From positions 48,430 to 112,429 of the forward strand of contig VWZS01001993.1 in NCBI GenBank assembly GCA_013397075.1: DNA of 64,000 bases, given 5' to 3'. Position numbers and translations under genes: made by a program. Below are positions 25,576-38,000 of this stretch, piece by piece. Source of the DNA: Rhabdornis inornatus. Its lineage: Eukaryota; Chordata; Aves; Passeriformes; Rhabdornithidae. Within the stretch, counting starts at the first letter, position 1. Every line of letters starts with the position of its first letter. Below the pieces are notes generated by a model. The model saw only the letters and a program-made list of their open reading frames with translations. It had not been told where the DNA came from and ran no database searches.

Positions 25576-28500
25576 TTGGCAGCCCTGAGGTGTCTGAGAG
25601 GGCTCCTGGAGGTGAGGAGTGAGCTGTGCCTCCCTCCTGCTGCCAGGCACCAGCCCAGCTCTGCCCTGGCTGGGCAAAGCCTGGCACTTCCAGGGCTCCT
25701 GGAAGCTGGAAGTGTGCTGGAACCTGGGCACAGGTGTGACAGAGGAGGCTGGACACTGCTGGACACTGCTGCCCTAGGAGGAGCTGAGTGCCAGCCGTGG
25801 GGGACAGGCACAACAGGGGTCATGAACAGCTCGAGAGGATTGTGGCAGGGAAAGCCCAGTTTAAGGCTCCCAGGTGTGGGATGTGGGCTAGAGAGGGAGG
25901 TTTGGTGGTCAAATACAACATCTGTGCAGCTGCTGAGGAACGGAGAAGTGGCTTTTGCTCTGGGCATGGCTGTCAGCAAAGGTTTTCTCTGCAGGGAGCG
26001 ATGGGCTCTGGAGGTGCTGGGGGATCCCAGCAGTGCAGGCAGCACTTTGTGCCCTGCACATCTGCTCTGGCCACTTGTGCCTCTCTGTGCTGGGGAGTGT
26101 CTGAAGAGCACTCCAGCAGGTGAGAGAGCAGGGTTAGGAACAGCTCAGCCCTTCAGGAAGTGGCTCTGTGGAAACTGGGGGTACAGGAGGGTTGGTTGCT
26201 CACCTTGCTGATGGAGACAATGGGAATTGCAGTCTTTGGTCCTATTCAGCTGCTGAACCTTCCAACATGTTGAAGGTTTGGAGTGGAAGGAACAAACTGT
26301 TGCCACACAAAAGGTGGGTTTGTCTGTAATATAACGACTTTCCTTTGTTGCTTTTATCTATAGAACACAAATGGCTTTATCAGTGCATCCTCAGCATCTC
26401 CACTCTGACAGGAGCACAGCAATGCCCAGCAAAAGACACTTTGCCCTCACCTGCAGTCAGGTTTCTCAGCCTCTCCTGTCCAAGCACTGGTGAGGGGAAA
26501 ATTGTCTTCAAAGCTGGGAGCAAAACCTGGAATGTTTTGTTTCCTGGTCCTACAGTGGTCACTGAGCTGCCCCCTGAGCTTTACCTGCCTTGCCAGCACA
26601 GGACTTGGTCTTTCTGCTCCTTGTCCAGCTTCACTCACCAATATTAGAAACAAGTCCAGAGAAAAGTAAGGAAATGTTGTGGTTCCCTGTTCCTAGATCC
26701 TCCTGAACACAAGGAGGCTGGGGACTCTGATTTGCTGGCTAAAGCCTGGATTTGCTGCAATGAAAACCTACAGAACTGCCAGTGATGTCTTTCTAATTTT
26801 CTTTTTTTTAATGATAAAGTGAAGACTAATGTGGAAAAAAAGATTTTAGAGAAGCCTTGAGAGGAAGTTTTGTGTTTTCATCGTTAAACATCCTAATAAC
26901 GTGGCTGATACACACAATTCTTCTCTTTTCCACTGTTTACCTCTCTGGGGCACACGAGCAGCTGTGTGAGGAGACAGGAAGCAGGAGCCAATCTGTTTGA
27001 AGGAGACTTTATTAAAACAAGACAAGATGAAGGACTCTGCTGAGTGTAGAGCGTGGCCAGGCTCACTTTGCCAGGGGGGGCTGAGGCAGGGAAGTGAGGA
27101 GGGGAAGGTGGCCCATGTAGGTGTGACATGACTGTGACCAGCTGAGGAGTGAGAAGCAGGTGTCACAAACTCCCTTTGTCACACGCTGCACCCTTGAAAA
27201 GTAGAATTTTGAAGTGGTTCTTCACTCTGGGGTGGAAAAATTTTATAGTAGAATGTTGCGTTTTTCACCCAATAAGGGAGTAGTCAATGCTTTCATCGAA
27301 ATGTGTTCCTGAATTAGTTTGAATTTTATGGGGTGGGAAATCTCCTTTGCCTTTCCCCTACTCCAAGTCAGTCATGAATGTTTTTAATGACCCTTCCATT
27401 CAAGAAAAAAGCTGATTTCCTCATGATCAAAACAGTTTTCAGGGGTGATTATTTGCATGCCTGGCTCTCACTGGTTTTAGGTGCTTTTCCCTCAGTTGTT
27501 GGCTGGTGTGAGTGCTGTGCCCTGCAGGAACTGCTGGGTTTGGGGACCAGAGCAGGGGATGTGGCAGTCCCAATCCCTCCCTGACCCTGCTGTGGGCAGT
27601 GACCCTTTCCAGCAGTGATAGGGGTCACCCACCACAGCGCAGTAAAACCACCTTAGCAGTGATTACCTGCCCAAGATATTCTCTGTGAGAGCTGGGTGTC
27701 AGTCTGGGCTGGTGCTGAGAACAAAAACCCCTCCTGAGCAGCTGAGCTTTGCCCTCTGAGCTGGAGGAGTCTGTGTCAGAGCTGTCCCAGGGCGCTGTGC
27801 TGAGCACTCAGCTCCTCCTGTCTCACTGCACACCACAAAGGTTATGGAGCAGCTCCTTGCAGGGCTGCTGCAGTGAGGAATTGCCTCTGACAGCAGCATT
27901 TGCCCAGGTATCCACGGGCTGGTAGCTGGGAAATCTGAGATGATGCTGCAGCTGGAAATCCCTGCTCTGAGAGCACAGCAAACCTGCAGGGTGCCCTGTG
28001 CTCAGCAGCTCTTGGGAAGGACAAGAATTTAACAGAGGAGTTTTGCAGATATACAGAAGGTTCTATAGAAATGAAAGCAAGTTTTGATATAGAAGAAAAG
28101 AGCCAGTCTGACTGGGTAACTAGAAGACAAAGAGCAAGTGAGCTGGAAAAGGCTTTTATGGCTTAGAGCAAAGGATAAATCCACCTCAAACAAAAAAAAT
28201 GTTTTTACCAAACAAAAAGATTTTCACAAACAAACAAGTAAGCCAATATTACAAGTAAAAAAAAAAGATCTCAAAAATTTCCACTGCAGAACAAGTCCCA
28301 AAGTTTAACATGTAACTACTAACTCCAATAATTAGCTAGTCACTAACATAATATAGTAATTTTAGCAGTTTTGATAAGTTATATATAAATGTAAAAGGTA
28401 TTATAAATGATGTTAATTAGTAGTCATGTATTAAAATGCTCTGTAATAGAAAGTATATACTGCATTATACCCAAAACTAAATGAGCTTCAAAACACACAG

Positions 28501-28779
28501 CTTGCCTACAGCCAGCAGCTCTGGCCTCACCCACAACCCTCAACAACCATAACCTCATCTATGCAATAAACAGCATTTTAAAAACCAACCAAAAATCTCC
28601 ATCTCTCCATCAAACTCTTACAGGCATCCCACTCCCCAAACCCTTCTGTCCTGTGCCACAGCAAAGCAGAACCCACTGGAAAATCTGATTTTTAAAGAGG
28701 TGCCCCCACTCTCAGTGAGCATGATGGGAATTGTGGATTTAATGGGATGCTGCTGCTGGGAGTAGTGGAAACCGAAGGA
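25576..28779. other. Noncoding sequence, nothing recognised
   Basis: A 211-codon + strand open frame at 25576-26211 has ordinary low-complexity translation and no recognised domain. The right part (28250-28480) is AT-rich. No RNA gene or mobile element recognised. Confidence 0.55.
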
Positions 28780-29270
28780 GACAGATTTCAGGTTCCTTAA
28801 AACAAAGCTTGTGGATCTTTATTTCCCAGAAACCAATGGATACAGATTTCAGGTTCCTTAAAACAAAGCTTGTGGATCTTTGTTTCCCAGAAACCAGAGG
28901 ATTTCAGGTTCCTTAAAACAAAGCTTGTGGACCTTAGTTCCTGCTGATTTTCCATGAATAAAAACCAAAGGAGACAGTTTTTAGGTTCCTTAAAACAAAG
29001 CTCACGGATCTTTGCTCCTGCCGATTTTCCAGGAGTAAAAAGCAAAGGAGAGTTTTTAGGTTCCTTAAAACAAAGCTCACGGATCTTTGCTCCTGCCGAT
29101 TTTCCAGGAGTAAAAAGCAAAGGAGACAGTTTTTAAGTTGCTTAAAACAAAGCTAATGGACCTTTATTCCTGTTGATTTCCCAGAAATAGCAGAAACCAA
29201 AGGACACCATTTCCAGGTTGCCTAAAACAAAGGTTATGGATGTCTATTCATGCTGATTTTCCAGATATTT
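28780..29270. repeat. 58-85-bp minisatellite array, about 7 units
   Basis: Units share GGTTCCTTAAAACAAAGCT, then (TG/CA)(T/C)GGATCTTTG and CCTG(C)(C/T)GATTTTCCA, ending in AAA(G)CAAAGGAGACAG. The first two units are short (about 60 bp, with TTTCCCAGAAACCA); later units are about 76-85 bp. Two central units (about 28990-29120) are almost identical, which indicates a recent duplication; outer units are more diverged. Confidence 0.94.
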
Positions 29271-32200
29271 CCAGAATTTCTCAGTGATAACTAAAATATA
29301 TAATATATTTGCTATTTTCCAGTTTTCTTTGGCTCCTCCTCTTGCCTTTGACTGTTCCATGGTGTTGAAGGTTGGTGGTACAAGGGATTTGCCTCATTTT
29401 TTTATAACATTTAGCACAAACATTGGCTCAGGAGTGGTGTAAAAAACCAACCTGCAGCTGGGAAAAGTGTTTTTTGTGGGTGACTTTTGTGTCTCGATTT
29501 CACCTCCCCTTTGTCACTGGCTCCTGAAGGAATGCAGGGAACTTGGTGGTGCATTTAGCTTTAAAAAAGGACTGTTCTCCACATTCATGGAATTGATAAC
29601 AATTCATCTCCAATTCCAAGAGCAGGCAACAAAACATCAACTGTGTGAGATACTCAGGCTGTTAGAGGAGTGTGGATTTAATTCCAAGTCTTTATTAGAA
29701 CACTGCTCTGGGAATACCTGAGGAAAGGGAATAAAGGAAAGCAGGGGATCCATTTGGCACTCCAGGGAGAATTTAAGGGAGCCAGACATAACTGAGTTGC
29801 TCTCTGGCAGAATATCAGGGTTAACACTCCTTATGAGACACTCCAATTCTTCCAAAGCCAGGGATGGTTTGCATCAGACATTTGCTGTTGAGACACTTGA
29901 TAATAAATTTCCTGTTTTTCTCTAGAGGTGCTTTGTTTTATATGAAATAGTTGGGATTTTTAACATCTGAAATCAAAAATAAAAGTTTATTTTGGAGAGT
30001 TTTTTTTTTTAAAATCCTTTCTGCTTTTTCCATTTTACCATGAGGGAGAAAAGAGTAACCTGCCAGATTGAGGAAAAGCAGCATGCCAAAATTGTGGAGA
30101 AGAACTCATTTTTATGGGAAGTAGAGCCAGAGGGAAGGCAACTTTTCTGAATTTCCCATGGAAAACAAGTGGTGTTCTGCTTTTGTACCCACCCTGGCCT
30201 TGTCTCCTCCATGTAGAATTAGTGGTTTGTTTTTTGGGGGACTGGCCCACTTCAGAAGGATATTTTGTGTAAGAGCAGCACGAGCTCCTTCCCAGAAATG
30301 TTATTGCACAACTGGCACAGAGATATCCTGGTGTTTAACCTCAGGATCACAGCAAACACCCCTGTTCTCCTCCAGGCAAGCACAGGGTTTTGTAGGGGAT
30401 TTAGCACCTTTGCAATCTGGGATTTGTTTCCAGAACTGGAGAGAAATGTCAACAGTCCCTCTGCCAGTCTTACATGTATTTAAAAATCTTTTCTTTGTGA
30501 CTAAAAACTGTGTGGCAGCAATAAAACGAGATGCTGCAAGCTGTTTTCTGTGCCTTCTCCCCACAGTTTTAATCAAAATACACCCCAAATTTCTAATTAA
30601 ACAATGCCCTGTGTCAGCCCAGGCTGCAGGCAGTGTTTGTGCCTCTGAAATGTGTTTTATTGTGAACATCTTGTGTGCTACAGGAGAGGATGCTCTGGTG
30701 CAGAGGGAGCTTGGTGGAGCCTTGTTGAAAAGATGAATGGGTCTGTCTTGCTTGGGACTTTTTTGTTGTTTTTTTTTCCCCAATAGCTTTGTCTTCATCT
30801 GTTTTTAGAAATGCTTGGTTTACAGAAGCAGCCCAGCAAAAAGTCAAGGGTGAAGCCGGGTCAGGGAGGTCTGTGAATAGAGCCTCAAATGACAGGACAG
30901 TGCAGGATGCAGGGACGGCTGGGCAGGAAGCACAACAATGGAAAATGTGTGAGAAGTCAACAGGCACGAGGCTGAATTCCAATTTATTCATCTCCTGGGC
31001 TTTCTCCTCCTCTCAGCATCGCTGGGGCAGTGACAGCCACCTCTGCCAGCCTGGGCTAAAATGTGTTTGCTTGACCAGAGTGTAGGGAAGGTGAAAGCAA
31101 CAGGAGCCTGGAGCTCTGCACTGGGTTATCAATCCAGAATAAAGATGCTCCTTCTTCCCAGAAATATCCCAGTCCTCAAAAAGGGGGATGGGCCCCATGC
31201 CAGGCTCCCCTCAGCCACACCTTGGCACCTGGGTTTGTTTTAATAAGCTCTGTCTGCTCTTTGCAACAAGTTGTAATGGGGCAGAAACAGCTCCAAGGTG
31301 CTGGATGTGACAGAAGGCCACAAAACCCATCCTGTCCTTATCTGCTCCTTCCTTTTCTCCAGGAAATCATTTGGCAGCTGAAAAAGGCAAATGTTTAACT
31401 CGGAATTTCCCAGCCCCAGCCCCACAGTGCCAGATTTGCTGTCCCACAAGGATCAATGCACATCACTGCACACTCCAAGCATCTCTCTCCTCCTGGGGAG
31501 CAGCCACAACTTTTTTTTTTTTTTTTTGGGGCAGAAAAATGAGGCTGCAGCCTGGGTAGAAAGGTTGGAGTTGAGCTTGGTGCCTGCAGTGGAATTGCCT
31601 GTGGAGGGAAAAGGTCAGTGAGGATTGGGGTGTGCTTGTGCCATTGCCCGGCAGGAGGAGGCTGCTCTGAAATGGAGCGTGCACGGTTAGAGGCAAGGGA
31701 TGACCACGGCTGGGCTGGGGCTGCCCCTGCTCTGCTGCTGCTGCTGGCAAGGGTCACTCTGACAGAAAGTTTTTATTCGCTGCAGCAGGGCCAAATTGCA
31801 CAGAGAGCATTTAAAGCACATCTGAGAGAGGAGGAAACTCAGACATAGGTGGGTGCACGCTGCTGCCTGGAACACGACTAAAATCTCAGCAGCTCTGACT
31901 TAAATCCATTTTCCTCCTGGTGCATCCCCAGATGTGGACACAGCAGTGATGTGCAGATCATTAACAAACAGCTGAATCCAAGCTGAAATCCTTCACCTGC
32001 CACCTGGAGAGACTTGTTTTTATTTTCCAGCAAGGTATTTATCACATATTAATGGCTCTTTGGTACCACTGTGCTGAGAAACTGCACTCGTGGTGTGAAG
32101 TGCTGCTGTGCTCTCGGAGAAACCTCACAGAAAGGAAATCCTGGGCTCTGCGTGCTGGGTCTCTGAATTACCTCGTGCTGCAGATGAAAAAAAAGAAAAT

Positions 32201-33195
32201 TATTTTTTCTGTCTAGTAAATACATGGAATGTATCGTGGCTGTGGGGTCTTTTGAACAGATTCTTTCCCTAAGTGCCTGGATGGGTTGTTAGGATGCCTT
32301 TGCAGAAATGTAAAAACAAAAAAAAAAGCTCTATTCCATTCCCTTTGTGCTTCAGCAAAACATTGGAATTGGGTGGTTGTCCAGTATTTGGAATATTTGA
32401 GATGGGTGCTGGATGAGTGTCACAGCTCAGATGGCTCAGGCTGTGTTTTTCCTTAAAGACTTGGTAGAATTTCAAAGGTCACAGGAGTGTTTAATACAGA
32501 CATGGACCTTTATTGGCCAGGTATGGCCAGAAATCACAGGGTGTCTCTGTGTGTTTTGTGCTTTCATCTAACACAGCAAGCCTGGAATATTGAACTGAAA
32601 CAGAGCCAGGCACTTCTTTTTTTCTATTTAAAAAAAAAAAAATTGCAGGGTTTTCAACCTTGAAGGCAAATCACTTTATGACTTCATTGTTTAAATTTAG
32701 GTTTTGTTTTGCGGGGGGATCGTTAGACTTGAAGCAAAAGCCTTGTAGCCCAGGGACTGTCACTTCTGATTACTTCCAGTGACACTTCCAATTATTTCCA
32801 ATCACAATTCCAGGGACAAGAGGAAAAAAAGGAGCCACGTTCTCCAACATCAGGGCTTTTTTTTCTTTCTCCTTTTTTTTTTTCCTTTCCCCTTTTCCTG
32901 AACAAAGCAGCGTTTCTCGAAGCTGTGCAGGGAGAGGTGCAGAGCCAGATTTGGAGCTGTGCTGTGGTGGGGTAATTCCAGAGTGACTCTGCTGGAGTGA
33001 GGCTGCAGGCCGGTGTCTGGGAATCCTGCTGGATCCTGCCTTGTTGAGCAATATTGAGGAAATTGCTTCATTCTCCCCAGGCACTGGCTGGCACTAGCAC
33101 TCATTTCAGAGCAGCAGCATCAGGCTGCTAAACCTCCCTGCCCCTCCTAAGACATGAACGTGCACAGGAGCTGCTCATGGAGAGCCAGCAGCTCA
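29271..33195. other. Noncoding sequence, nothing recognised
   Basis: No exon recognised. Holds a poly-T run at 31511-31528 and a T/C-rich patch at 32859-32898. A 192-codon open frame at 30158-30736 lacks domain features. Confidence 0.58.
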
Positions 33196-34612
33196 AACTG
33201 GGACACAAAAAATCTGCTGGGAGAGGTTGGGTGGCTCCCAGGGACACCAAACCCAGGATTTGGTGTAGTGAGTTTAGCCCAGGGACACAAAAAATCTGCT
33301 GGGAGAGGTTGGGTGGCTCCCAGGGACACCAAACCCAGGATTTGGTGCACTGAGTTCTGCCTGGAGACACAAAAAATCTGCTGGAGGAGCTCGAGTGACT
33401 CCAGGGACACCAAAACCCAGGATTTGGTGCAGTGAGTTTGGCCCAGGGATACAAAAAAATCTGCTGGAGGAGCTTGAGGGACACAAGAATCTCCTGGGGG
33501 AAGCTCAAGTGACTTCAAAGACATCAAAACACAGGATTTGATGCAGTGAGTTTTGCTCAGGAACACAAAAAAATCTGCTGGGAGATCTTGAGTGGCTCCC
33601 AGGGACACCAAAACAAAGGATTTGGTGCAGTGAGTTCTGCCTGGAGGCACAAAAAATCTGTTGGGGGAGCTCAAGTGGCTCCCAGGGACACCAAAACCCA
33701 GNGGATTTGGTGCAGTGAGTTTGGCCCAGGGATACAAAAAAATCTGCTGGAGGAGCTTGAGGGACACAAGAATCTCCTGGGGGAAGCTCAAGTGACTTCA
33801 AAGACATCAAAACACAGGATTTGATGCAGTGAGTTTTGCTCAGGAACACAAAAAAATCTGCTGGGAGATCTTGAGTGGCTCCCAGGGACACCAAAACCCA
33901 GGATTTGGTTCAATGAGTTTGGCCCAGGGACTCAAGAATCTCATGGGGGAGCTTGAGTGGCTCCCAGGGGCACCAAACCCAGGATTTGGTGCACAGAGTT
34001 TTGCCTGGGGACACAAAAAAGTCTGCTGGGGTAGACTGAGTGACTTCCAAGGACACCAAACCCAGGATCTGGAGCAGTGTGTTTGGCCCAGGGACACAAA
34101 AAATCTGCTGGGGGAGCGTGGGTGACTCCAGGAACATCAAAACACAGGATTTGGTGCAGTGAGTTTTACCTGGAGACACAAAAAATCTTCTGGGGGAGCT
34201 TGAGAGACACAAGAATCTCCTGGGGGAGCTCAAGTGGCTTCCAAGGACACCAAAATCCAGAATTTGATGCAGTGAGTTTGTCTCAGGAACACAAAAAATC
34301 TGCTGGGGGATCTTGGAAGAGTCCAGGGACACCAAACCCAGGATTTGATGCAGTGAGTTTGGCTCAGGAACACGAAAAATCTACTGGGGGAGCTCAGATG
34401 TCTTCCAGGGACACCAAACCCAGGATTTAGTGCACAGAGTTTGGCCCAGGGGCACAAAAAAATCTGTTGGAGGAACTTGGGTGACTCCAAGGACACCAAC
34501 CCAGGATCTGGTGCAATGATTTGAGCCCAGGGAAACAAGAATCTCCTGGGGGAGCTCAAATGACTTCCAGAGACACCAAACCCAGGATTTGGTGCATGGA
34601 ATTTGGCCCAGA
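33196..34612. repeat. About 82-bp minisatellite array with 113-bp variants, about 16-17 units
   Basis: Units read GGGACACAAAAAATCTGCTG, then GG(A)GAG(C/G)TTGAGTGGCTCC, CAGGGACACCAAA(A)CCCAG and GATTTGGTGCAGTGAGTTTG GCC. The GGATTTGG/GGATTTGATG anchor recurs at spacings near 85, 80, 115, 84, 84, 115, 83, 80, 85, 83, 111, 82, 83, 81 and 81 bp. The long variants contain an extra ~30-bp ACACAAGAATCTCCTGGGGG segment. The three-unit block 33421-33613 recurs with an offset of 283 bp next to an N at 33702. Minus-strand frames across the array are chance. Confidence 0.96.
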
Positions 34613-34867
34613 TTAGCCCAGGCTGCTGCACCCTTCAAAAAACAAAGCAGAAGCACTGCCTGATTTCCAGACATGTCTGCTAGCCTCACTTGGAACTCCT
34701 CGAGCATAAAACCAGTTTTAAAATGGTGTCAGAGCTTTCAGTGACACTCAGTGAAGCCTCTCACCCCCTCAGTGGTGCTGCACTGGGCTCTGCTGAGTGT
34801 GGGGGTGTTGGCAGCTCTTTGCTTCATCTGCTTCAGTGGTGCAAGAGCTGGGCTCTGCAAGAAGGGG

Positions 34868-35000
34868 TTTGATACTGTATTAATGTATATTTACCATTTG
34901 TGTGCTATATTCATGTTTATTTACCATTTGTACATCACATTAATGTTTATTTACTAAGTGTATGTTGTATTATTGTTTATTTACTGCTTGTACATCATGC
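34868..35000. repeat. About 37-bp repeat, 4 imperfect units
   Basis: TATTAATGT(A/T)TATTTACCAT followed by TTGTACATCAC or a variant recurs four times. AT-rich and diverged. Confidence 0.88.
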
Positions 35001-38000
35001 AGCAAATATCGTGTGGTGTTTAGAGCCAGATTTGAAGAACCTGAGTTAATTCAGGATGCTGGACCTGAGCATTTCCAAAACAGCAGCAAATGAAATTTAG
35101 CTTTATGTGGTGCCTGAGGAGCTTTTACTTTTAAAGTAGCAATTATATTTATCAGTGACCTGAGTGATGTTCTGGTGATTGCTTCTCACTGCCTTCACCC
35201 CTGTCGCTGTTTGAGTGTGGCTTTTCTTGTGTTTACTCAGGTCTGCAGGTGTAGGAGGTCACTGGGAGCCACCTGTGCCAGCTCCATCCCTTCCTGCAAG
35301 GAAAACCAGCGTGTCCTTGTAGGATGGATGCTGCTGTGACACTCAGACACGGGTTATTTGTCACTTGAGCACAGAGCAGACCACAAATCTTTTGTCAGTG
35401 AAGTTCAGGAGCTCAGTTCCACCTGAGCAATTTGACATCGTGCTTGTGTGGAGACCTTCAAAGCATTCCTGCTCATCAGCTCTGATGCTTTTGTGGCATT
35501 TCCTGTTTGGTTGCCTGGGTGAGGTCGGTTCCAGCGCAGGGCTGAGTGTCCCTGAGGTGGCATTTGGGGACAGCTTGGTGCTGCTGCCCCAGGAGCCCCA
35601 GCATCCCACAGGAGGAGCTGTTTGAATCCATCCAATGCCGTGGAGATGTTCCCACACTGCAGCTTTGTCTGTGGTCTCTGCTCTGGGCAAAACCTCTCCT
35701 CCTTTCCATTGTTTCAAGCTCTTGCTTGGAGACAAAGGGAATTTCAGCCAGACAAAGCAGAGCTTTTGTGTTGACAAATGACATGATCATATATTTTTTC
35801 TTTCTGTTCAAAAGGGGATTTGAAGCAGTGGTGAGTGTCTTCTGGTCAAAGAAGCATTCAGGATGTTGAGGTTCCAGCCTGGATTTTGCCAGTGATTCAC
35901 GATTTAGTGATCCAGGCTTCATTTTTAAGTGCCTGCTCATTTTGAGTGTCTCCATTTCCAGTGTTATAAAGGATTAGCACTCTGGAATTTGTGACTGTGG
36001 GGACACCCGAGCTGGGTCACACCAAATCAGGTGTCCTTTAATCATCCCAAGTTTTGGGAGCACACTGGAAAACTGAAAAGCTGGGTGTGACAGCTTTGTG
36101 CTGGTTCTGCAGAGGGAGAGCACTCAGCCCGAGCCAGCCTTTCCCTCCTGAGCTGCAGAGTGCTCTGAAATCGCTGCAGAAATGGGGCTGGAGAGCCCAG
36201 CCAGGCTCTTCCACCTGGCAGGCGCTGGTTTAATGGGGGGAGAGGCTTCCCGTGCTGTGCCAAATGCATCCCGGCTTTTCTGGCTTTGTCAGCTCCTTCC
36301 TCTTAGCCCCAGGCTACCCCTGGAGTCAACAAAAACCGCAATTCTGCAGCTGTCACTTCATTCAGGCCCTGTGTGACCTGCTGGGAGGGAGGCTGGAAAC
36401 TCCTGGGCTGCTCTGCTCTGCAGATAGCGATGCTGAATTACACAAGGCTTCTTCCTCTAATGACTTGGGCTCGCTTTTTTCCTATTGAGCAATGCCCTGG
36501 GCGTGCTGCTCCCATTGTGGGCCAGCAAGGAATGCATTCCCATTAGGAAAAGGCTCCAAATGCGGTGGATGCTGCGGGGTTCTCACAGGCATCCTCCCTT
36601 CTCCATACCCTCCACAAGAGAAGCCAAAAACCAGGATGTGAATGGAGGAAACTTGGCTTTATTGCAACAGCCAGGAGAATTTAGGGTGATATTTTTGTGA
36701 ATACATTGATATTTTTCTGGATTTTAAGTGCTCTGAGGCAGGGATTGTTTCTTTGCCTGTTTGCACTGTTCCTTAAAACCCCACAGCCTCCTTTCCTTGC
36801 ATGGAAATCCTGAATTTTAACCAGGCTTAAAGCTGGTTTTGTCTGCTGTCCAAACAAGCCAGGTTAGCATCTCTCTGTGTCATTCCAGAGCAGAAATTCC
36901 TGCAGAAAAGCTGGCAACTGAAGATATCTTGCTTAAATGAATTCTTTACTTCCTTCCTTTCCTCCTGACAAACACCTTTAAGTGAAAAACATTCAGGGGG
37001 ACAAAACAAAGCTGATAACAAAAGCTGATTATCCATGCATGTAGAACGATTTTAACTAGCCAGTTAGGCAATATTGACATTTTCCTGCCTCGTTAGTGGT
37101 TTTGTGAGCACTGCTGGAGACTGCTCTTTGTTCACCAAAGCTCTGATAAAGCACAGCCTGCTTGGGTTTTGGGGGTTATGACATGGCGCAGGGCGTGTTC
37201 TATCCCACCTCAGTGAATGTTAAGTGAATTAAAAAATGAATTATTTGCTATGAGTGATTTCCTACTGTGCTTTCATGCTCTTTTTTCACCATCACCTAAT
37301 GGAGGCTGTGCTGGGCAGAGGGATGTCCTTCATTTTCACCAACAAAATTTGCCTTCCCCGAGGAGAATGCAAATCCTTTTTATCACTTTGCAATGGCACA
37401 TGACATATGCAGGAACCTTTCCCCTTCCAGTGCCACTGCTGACTGCCTTCCCCACTCGCAGAGCAGGCTCAGAGCCTCTCCCCCACCCTGTGATGCAAAC
37501 CCATGTGTGCAGCATCCCTTTGCTGCTGGCTGGAGCTTTTACTTCGAGTTCCTGGCCTCGGGGTTGTCCTCTCAATATTTCCTTTTCTGCAGCGTGGAAA
37601 ACCCAGCCTGCCCAGAAAAAAAACCAGCAGCTCCAATAGCTCCTGGCAGCTTTGGTGCTGATGAGACAGGCTGGGAGTGTGCTGGAGCTCTTTTAACTCT
37701 GTGTGCTCATCTTCTCTTGGGGTTTGGGGCTTTTTGAGGCCTCTGATGGGGTCTGGGATTCTCTAATTCTTGCAGTGTCTCTGTCACTTCTCCACACTGA
37801 AAGCTCCTGGTTTAACAAGTCGAGCTCAGGAACAGCTTCAGCCCATGGAAGGCAAATTAATTTCCAGTTCCTGCGAGGAGGGAGCTGATTCAGGCAGGAA
37901 TCAGCACTGCTCTTCCACCCTTGCTGCTGAATAAAATGCTGCTTCATTTTTTACGACCATCTTGTAAAAGCAGAATGGAGTGGGGAAAAACTCCAAAGAC

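Noticed and set aside
25576..26211. 211-codon open frame
   Set aside because: No family resemblance, no supporting splice or promoter signals.
33147..34707. Minus-strand open frames with recurrent Cys/Trp motifs over the 82-bp array
   Set aside because: The unit length is not a multiple of three and the frames break between units; repeat artefact.
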